DNA from: Candidatus Brevefilum sp.
Lineage (GTDB): Bacteria > Chloroflexota > Anaerolineae > Anaerolineales > Anaerolineaceae
Length of the DNA stretch: 8,938 nt
NCBI GenBank assembly: GCA_007135845.1
Contig: SLIC01000081.1
Location: 1-8,938 of the forward strand
Direction of reading: 5' to 3'
Shown here piece after piece: positions 5,246 through 8,938 of this stretch. The notes under the pieces are model-generated. The model made no database searches. It had not been told where the DNA came from and was given only the letters and a program-made list of their open reading frames with translations. Numbering within the stretch: position 1 is the stretch's first letter; each line of letters opens with the position of its first letter. Position numbers and translations under genes: made by a program.

Positions 5246-7591
5246 TTACTGCAAGCGGCCGTCACGGCCGCGCGGTGACTCGCTCAGGAAGGCCAGGGCT
5301 CGGCCTTCAAAACCATTCATAACAATTTCAAGGTGATGGAATTCTTTATAGTCACTGACCTTGATCAACCGTAAGGTTTTGAATAGGGCTGGCTCGGCCT
5401 CAATCCATTCAGAAAGGCGATTGGGAGTCTCGTAAAAGAAGGTGCGATTAAAATCATCCGTGCCAATATAGGTTGCTAATGGGAATATTTCTCCTTCAAG
5501 TAAATCCTGGAAGAAATGGGTGCCAAGCGAGGGTTCCGGCGCAGGACCAATCCCTTCCCCAGAAAGCTCCACCAGGGCCTTGCAATTGAAGATATCTGCA
5601 TAGTCTACATGCACCCCCAGGTCAGGGTTGGAGGTGCCCCAACGCCCAGGTCCAACACAGATAAAGTTTTGACCTTCCAGCACGTTGTTCAACCGGCCGA
5701 TTGCACGTTCAAGCTTGTTTCTCTCAGCTTGGGTCGGGATATTAAAATAGCTCTCTGGGGGTACATACAGCACAAAATTAACGTCGTCAAGCCACCCGCC
5801 AGCAACCATGATACTGGATGAAAAGACGATGTTTTCCGGGTTAATATTTTTGGGCACTTCTACCAGGCTTTCCTCGCGCATATAGCTCAAGGGGCGGCAT
5901 TGGATCAGTGAGAGCTTTATTTCAGGCTTTTCATTTTTATTAACAATGTCGATGGTAAATTCGATGTCGACAGGGGATTTATACTCGTTTTCCAACATGT
6001 TCAACATATAGCGCATGCGCTCTGGAAACGGCGTTCTGCGGAGTAAATCTTCAAAGGTCAGGATCAGTCGGGATGGGTCTGAATCCACCAGCCGTGAATG
6101 TAACGAGCGGAAATAACCTTCCTGATCCACCTGTGCCAAATAGCGCAAGGGTGGATAATCCCCTTTGAGCACATCGTGGATGGGGAGGGTCTTCATCAGG
6201 TTGTCCTTCAGGTCAATCAGGTCAACATATTGTTGTGAATAGCGGCGGATTGAACTCACGGTGCTTGAGGGACGCAGTGTTGGGTGGCTGAGGGCGACCA
6301 AACGAGGATAGTCGTTGCCGACACGATCTACGGCGCGGGTGCCTAAGCCCCATACCATTCGAACAAAACCATCCTCAGGGCGGATTTGAGGTGACCAGCG
6401 ATACTGATTGTGACTGAATGCCACACCGGCTGCATCTGGCAGGTAGTAATCCCCGTAATGGTTGCCTTCAACAACCTGGATCAAGACAGCCATGCGTTCA
6501 TCATAGTCCTGCAGGCCCCGGCTGCGCCGGTACAGCAACGCGGTTGGATTCAGCGTAGAGGCGTAAATCCTGGCGATGGCGCGGGTGAGAGCGGTTAAAT
6601 TCTCCTCTAAATGTCCCTGGTTTGGGCAGAAAATACTGTCATATTTTCCAGCAAAAGCGGTGCCGAAATTGTCCTCAAGCAAGCTGGAGGATCTTACAAT
6701 CAGCGGTTTTTGCTCAACCGTCATTAGAAGGGTTTTAAGACGGTCGATGATTCCGGGTGGAAACTCACTGCGCCCGTAATCTTCGAGGATTTTGGGATAA
6801 TCCTGGCGCATTTCTTCCTCAGGCTTATACTTTTGATCGTTCCAGTGATGCAGGTTGTTGACCGAGATGAAGGTGTAAAGTAAGTCTGAACCTAAATAAT
6901 AAGATTCGGGTGTTCGTAAATTCTCGCGAATTTCGCTGCGAGAATTCTCCTTGAGAATCCGGGCAGCCAGAAGCATGCCAGCCGCCTTACCCCCAATGCG
7001 CCCATGTCCGATTTTATGAAGGCGAACTTCAGCTAAATCTGATATCGTAAACCAATCACGGGCGATGTTGATATAGCGCAATTGATCGCTGATCATGTTG
7101 CGGATCAAGACCACTTTGATCTCTCTCAGCCGATGTTCGAGGTGTTTTCGCTCATCTGGGTGCATTTTTTCGATCATCATACCCTGGGTGAACAATTGGT
7201 CTTGAGGTGCTACCTCAGGATTGAATGAAAACAGTGTTTCATGACTGGTGATTCCCCGCTCGTTGAGCACTGCTTCAATCAAATCTTCAATGAGTTCAAA
7301 ACTCAGGTGATGGCTGAAGTGAAAATCTGTTAGCTGATCTCGGATGATGACTTTGCGCTGCTCCCAAATTTCAGCGGGTTCCTCGAGTTGCGGCTCCTGG
7401 AGACCTTCACGCTCCTGTGATTTGATCGCTTTTTGAATGACTTCCTCTTCGAACGTCACAGGATCGATGAAACCACGTTTGAAAAGCTCCTGGCGCATCA
7501 GGTCGCGGATTTGGCTTGATAAAATTGGGTACTGGGAGAGCATCAGGTAGATGCTCAACAGGCGGTCGGTTGCACTGAGAGGGAGAGTCAT
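5246..7591 (-). CDS. PEP/pyruvate-binding (PPDK N-terminal domain) protein without swivel or PEP domain
   Basis: A 781-residue protein carrying the ATP-binding domain found at the N-terminus of pyruvate phosphate dikinase and PEP synthase. Residues 1-190 are a helical region of unknown role. The ATP-grasp-like domain follows: glycine-rich GHGRIGGKAAGM (196-206), IVRSSSLLED (298-307), TAFAGKYDS (311-319), RIYASTLNPTALLYRR (341-356), and the closing DIEFTID (542-548) and QCRPL (564-568). Residues 570-781 form another region, with GPGRWGTSNPDLGV (647-660) and GTHFFQDLLEGEIFPL (690-705), a type also seen in some dikinase-like proteins of Bacteroidota. The phosphohistidine swivel and the PEP-binding barrel of complete enzymes are absent, so a full PEP-forming reaction is unlikely from this protein alone. 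It may be a kinase or phosphotransferase on another substrate. The ATG at 7591 has no good ribosome binding site. It follows dnaN after an intrinsic terminator. Confidence 0.85.
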   Translation of the reverse strand: MTLPLSATDRLLSIYLMLSQYPILSSQIRDLMRQELFKRGFIDPVTFEEEVIQKAIKSQEREGLQEPQLEEPAEIWEQRKVIIRDQLTDFHFSHHLSFELIEDLIEAVLNERGITSHETLFSFNPEVAPQDQLFTQGMMIEKMHPDERKHLEHRLREIKVVLIRNMISDQLRYINIARDWFTISDLAEVRLHKIGHGRIGGKAAGMLLAARILKENSRSEIRENLRTPESYYLGSDLLYTFISVNNLHHWNDQKYKPEEEMRQDYPKILEDYGRSEFPPGIIDRLKTLLMTVEQKPLIVRSSSLLEDNFGTAFAGKYDSIFCPNQGHLEENLTALTRAIARIYASTLNPTALLYRRSRGLQDYDERMAVLIQVVEGNHYGDYYLPDAAGVAFSHNQYRWSPQIRPEDGFVRMVWGLGTRAVDRVGNDYPRLVALSHPTLRPSSTVSSIRRYSQQYVDLIDLKDNLMKTLPIHDVLKGDYPPLRYLAQVDQEGYFRSLHSRLVDSDPSRLILTFEDLLRRTPFPERMRYMLNMLENEYKSPVDIEFTIDIVNKNEKPEIKLSLIQCRPLSYMREESLVEVPKNINPENIVFSSSIMVAGGWLDDVNFVLYVPPESYFNIPTQAERNKLERAIGRLNNVLEGQNFICVGPGRWGTSNPDLGVHVDYADIFNCKALVELSGEGIGPAPEPSLGTHFFQDLLEGEIFPLATYIGTDDFNRTFFYETPNRLSEWIEAEPALFKTLRLIKVSDYKEFHHLEIVMNGFEGRALAFLSESPRGRDGRLQ
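5255..5271 (-). repeat. GC-rich hairpin at the 3' end of the dikinase-like gene
   Basis: GCGGCCG (5255-5261) and CGGCCGC (5265-5271) form a perfect 7-bp GC stem around a 3-nt loop. It lies in the last codons (encoding GRDGR) just before the stop at 5246-5248. No T-tract follows on the minus strand, so it is not a standard intrinsic terminator, but it could stall polymerase or protect the mRNA end. Confidence 0.45.
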
Positions 7592-7661
7592 AATAAGTTT
7601 GCTTTATGGCTAATATCGGTTTTTATTTATTCTAATTGATATTGAAGAAAAGGGAAACAAC

Positions 7662-7691
7662 AAAAAAGCGCCATTGAGAACGGCGCTCTTT
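7662..7691 (-). terminator. Rho-independent terminator of dnaN
   Basis: On the minus strand AGCGCC (7687-7682) pairs with GGCGCT (7672-7667). A G-T pair and A-T pairs extend the stem outward, and the short loop is partly self-paired. Six T residues follow (7667-7662). It begins 23 bp after the dnaN stop codon and should end the dnaN transcript before the dikinase-like gene. On the plus strand a run of T (7689-7691) is too short for a strong bidirectional terminator. Confidence 0.88.
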
Positions 7692-7713
7692 GGGAACAAT
7701 TGAATAAAGTCTT

Positions 7714-8850
7714 CTAGCTGATATGCATTGGCATGATGATGTGTTTAAAGCGATCATCGCTTTGAGGACGTATCAAACCGGGGGTATTGGCGGCATTGGT
7801 CTCCAGCCAGACATTGTCTGACTTGATCACTTCCAGCACTTCTCGTAAAAAGCGCACGTTAAAAGCTACCAGCAGGGGTACGCCGTCGACTGAAGCATCC
7901 ACAAACACTTCCGAGCTGCCGGTTTGCTCGGATTGGGCAGAAATTTCCAGGGTGCCAGGGCTGGCTTCGCCTGATTCTGGAATGATGTTAAGCCGGGCAA
8001 CGTTGGTGCCATCCCGGGCAATAATTTCAGCTTGCTTACAAGCTTTTAACAAGCCGCTGGTTGAAAGCAAGGTATGTGTTTTAAAACTGGGGGGTATGAT
8101 GGCGCGGTAATCCGGGAAGGTGCCCTCAATCAGTTGTGAGGCCAGTTCCAGGTTGTTCATGTGAAAGATCACCTGCCCCCGTTCAGGAGGGAAGGTCATA
8201 ATTAATGATTCTTCGCTTGTGCTGCTGATGATACGGGACAGCTCAATCAGTGCGCGGGCGGGGATAATGGCCTCAATGGGGCGGGATACGGGCGTCGGGA
8301 TCGCGTCTTCCCTGATGGAGATACGGAACCCGTCCGTGGCAGCCATGTTGATCTTATCCTTGTCCAGCTTGAGCAGAATACCGGTGAGCACCGGTCGGGC
8401 TTCATCCGTGGATGCAGCAAACGCCACCTGCTGTACCATTTCTTTAAAATTGGTGATATTTAAAGGCACACCTTCTTCGAGATTGGGTTCAGGGATGGGG
8501 GGGAATTCCTCTGCATCAATCCCTTTGATGTTGGTTTCAGAGGTGCCGCACTGAACATTTAAGGTTTGTGTGCTGTTGTCGAGAGTTATGACAACTTGTT
8601 CGCTGGGTAAAGCACTCACCAAATCGGTGAAAGTGCGCGAAGGAACGGTGATGGCACCCTCGCCTTCGATGCGGGCGCCGATCCAGCAGGTGATGCCCAG
8701 TTCCAGGTTGGTTGCAGACAGGCGTAAACGACCCTTATCTGTTTTAATGAGAATATTCGAGAGGACAGGCAGCGTACTGCGCGGTGAGACCGCTCTCGAA
8801 ACCATGCTAACACTATGTGCAAGTTGGGATTGTTTGACATGAACTTTCAT
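7714..8850 (-). CDS. dnaN: DNA polymerase III beta subunit (sliding clamp)
   Basis: DnaN forms the ring-shaped dimer that holds the replicative polymerase on DNA and is the docking site for many repair and replication proteins. From the ATG at 8850 the protein has 378 residues, close to the usual 366-380. Clear family segments are STLPVLSNILI (25-35), RPVLTGILL (152-160), ATDGFRISI (171-179), EGTFPDYRAIIPP (242-254), NVRFLREVLEVI (331-342) and the C-terminal IIMPMHIS (371-378), which matches the MPM-type end of other clamps. The start is fixed by AGGAGAGGT (8868-8860) 9 nt upstream; an in-frame ATG at 8907 would add 19 atypical residues. The gene usually sits next to dnaA and the origin, which would be beyond the right edge. 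Confidence 0.98.
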   Translation of the reverse strand: MKVHVKQSQLAHSVSMVSRAVSPRSTLPVLSNILIKTDKGRLRLSATNLELGITCWIGARIEGEGAITVPSRTFTDLVSALPSEQVVITLDNSTQTLNVQCGTSETNIKGIDAEEFPPIPEPNLEEGVPLNITNFKEMVQQVAFAASTDEARPVLTGILLKLDKDKINMAATDGFRISIREDAIPTPVSRPIEAIIPARALIELSRIISSTSEESLIMTFPPERGQVIFHMNNLELASQLIEGTFPDYRAIIPPSFKTHTLLSTSGLLKACKQAEIIARDGTNVARLNIIPESGEASPGTLEISAQSEQTGSSEVFVDASVDGVPLLVAFNVRFLREVLEVIKSDNVWLETNAANTPGLIRPQSDDRFKHIIMPMHIS

Positions 8851-8859
8851 CGGTTGAGC

Positions 8860-8868
8860 ACCTCTCCT
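8860..8868 (-). promoter_or_regulatory. Ribosome binding site that decides the dnaN start
   Basis: AGGAGAGGT on the minus strand lies 9 nt before the ATG at 8850-8848. It decides against the in-frame ATG at 8907, which lacks a ribosome binding site within view. Confidence 0.85.
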
Positions 8869-8898
8869 GTAGGCATTGAGATGTATTTTGTCTATAAA

Positions 8899-8927
8899 AG
8901 TATACATCGAAGATTAAAATTTTACCA
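8899..8927 (-). promoter_or_regulatory. Candidate dnaN promoter
   Basis: On the minus strand TATACT (8904-8899) is a good -10 hexamer. TGGTAA (8927-8922) sits 17 bp upstream but matches the -35 consensus at only three of six positions. Transcription would start near 8892, downstream of the upstream in-frame ATG at 8907, which fits translation from 8850. Other AT-rich alternatives exist, and dnaN may also be read from a dnaA promoter outside the window. Confidence 0.3.
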
Positions 8928-8938
8928 GTGATCATGGG

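Noticed and set aside
6150..6162. DnaA-box-like GGTGGATAA
   Set aside because: It is a single near match inside the dikinase-like coding region and is explained by the codons there.
7787..8842. Plus-strand open frames opposite dnaN
   Set aside because: They are antisense shadows of dnaN with serine-rich, low-complexity translations and no family features.
8851..8907. N-terminal extension of DnaN by 19 residues from the ATG at 8907
   Set aside because: The extension is unlike other clamps, and a near-perfect ribosome binding site sits 9 nt before the ATG at 8850.
1..8938. CRISPR arrays, insertion sequences, prophage or toxin-antitoxin genes
   Set aside because: I found no regularly spaced repeats, transposase or integrase motifs, terminal inverted repeats or paired small genes.

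Overview
The window looks like an origin-proximal piece of a bacterial chromosome, most likely from a Chloroflexota (Anaerolineae-like) organism. This is a judgement from the style of the proteins and the mid-range GC content; nothing in the window proves the taxon. The sliding clamp gene dnaN sits at the right edge. Two perfect 16-bp parS sites (TGTTTCACGTGAAACA) lie about 3.1 kb from dnaN's coding end. Clustered parS sites near dnaN are the usual signature of the replication origin domain, so oriC and dnaA probably lie just beyond the right end.

Layout, left to right. At 1-69 there may be the last codons of a gene that runs in from outside. A PlsC-like acyltransferase with a long C-terminal extension (134-1285, minus) faces away from an FkbM-family methyltransferase (1701-2441, plus) across a 415-bp non-coding gap with several inverted repeats. 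A class I SAM-dependent methyltransferase (2600-3349, minus) lies 56 bp downstream of the RNA 3'-terminal phosphate cyclase gene rtcA (3406-4446, minus), and the two probably form a unit. The 195-198 bp upstream of rtcA hold both parS sites. A short protein of unknown function (4684-5187, plus) is read away from them. A large PEP/pyruvate-binding protein that has the nucleotide-binding part of PPDK/PEP synthase but no phosphohistidine or PEP-binding part (5246-7591, minus) follows. An intrinsic terminator (7662-7691) separates it from dnaN (7714-8850, minus).

The genes do not form one pathway: replication (dnaN), chromosome segregation (parS), RNA end processing (rtcA), lipid synthesis (plsC-like) and two methyltransferases of unknown substrate. 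The reliable system-level statement is that this is a ParB-loading region near the origin. I see no phage, insertion sequence, CRISPR array, tRNA or rRNA, and no convincing new multi-gene system. The points most worth a second look are the parS pair overlapping likely promoters, the unknown protein beside it, and the cut-down dikinase.
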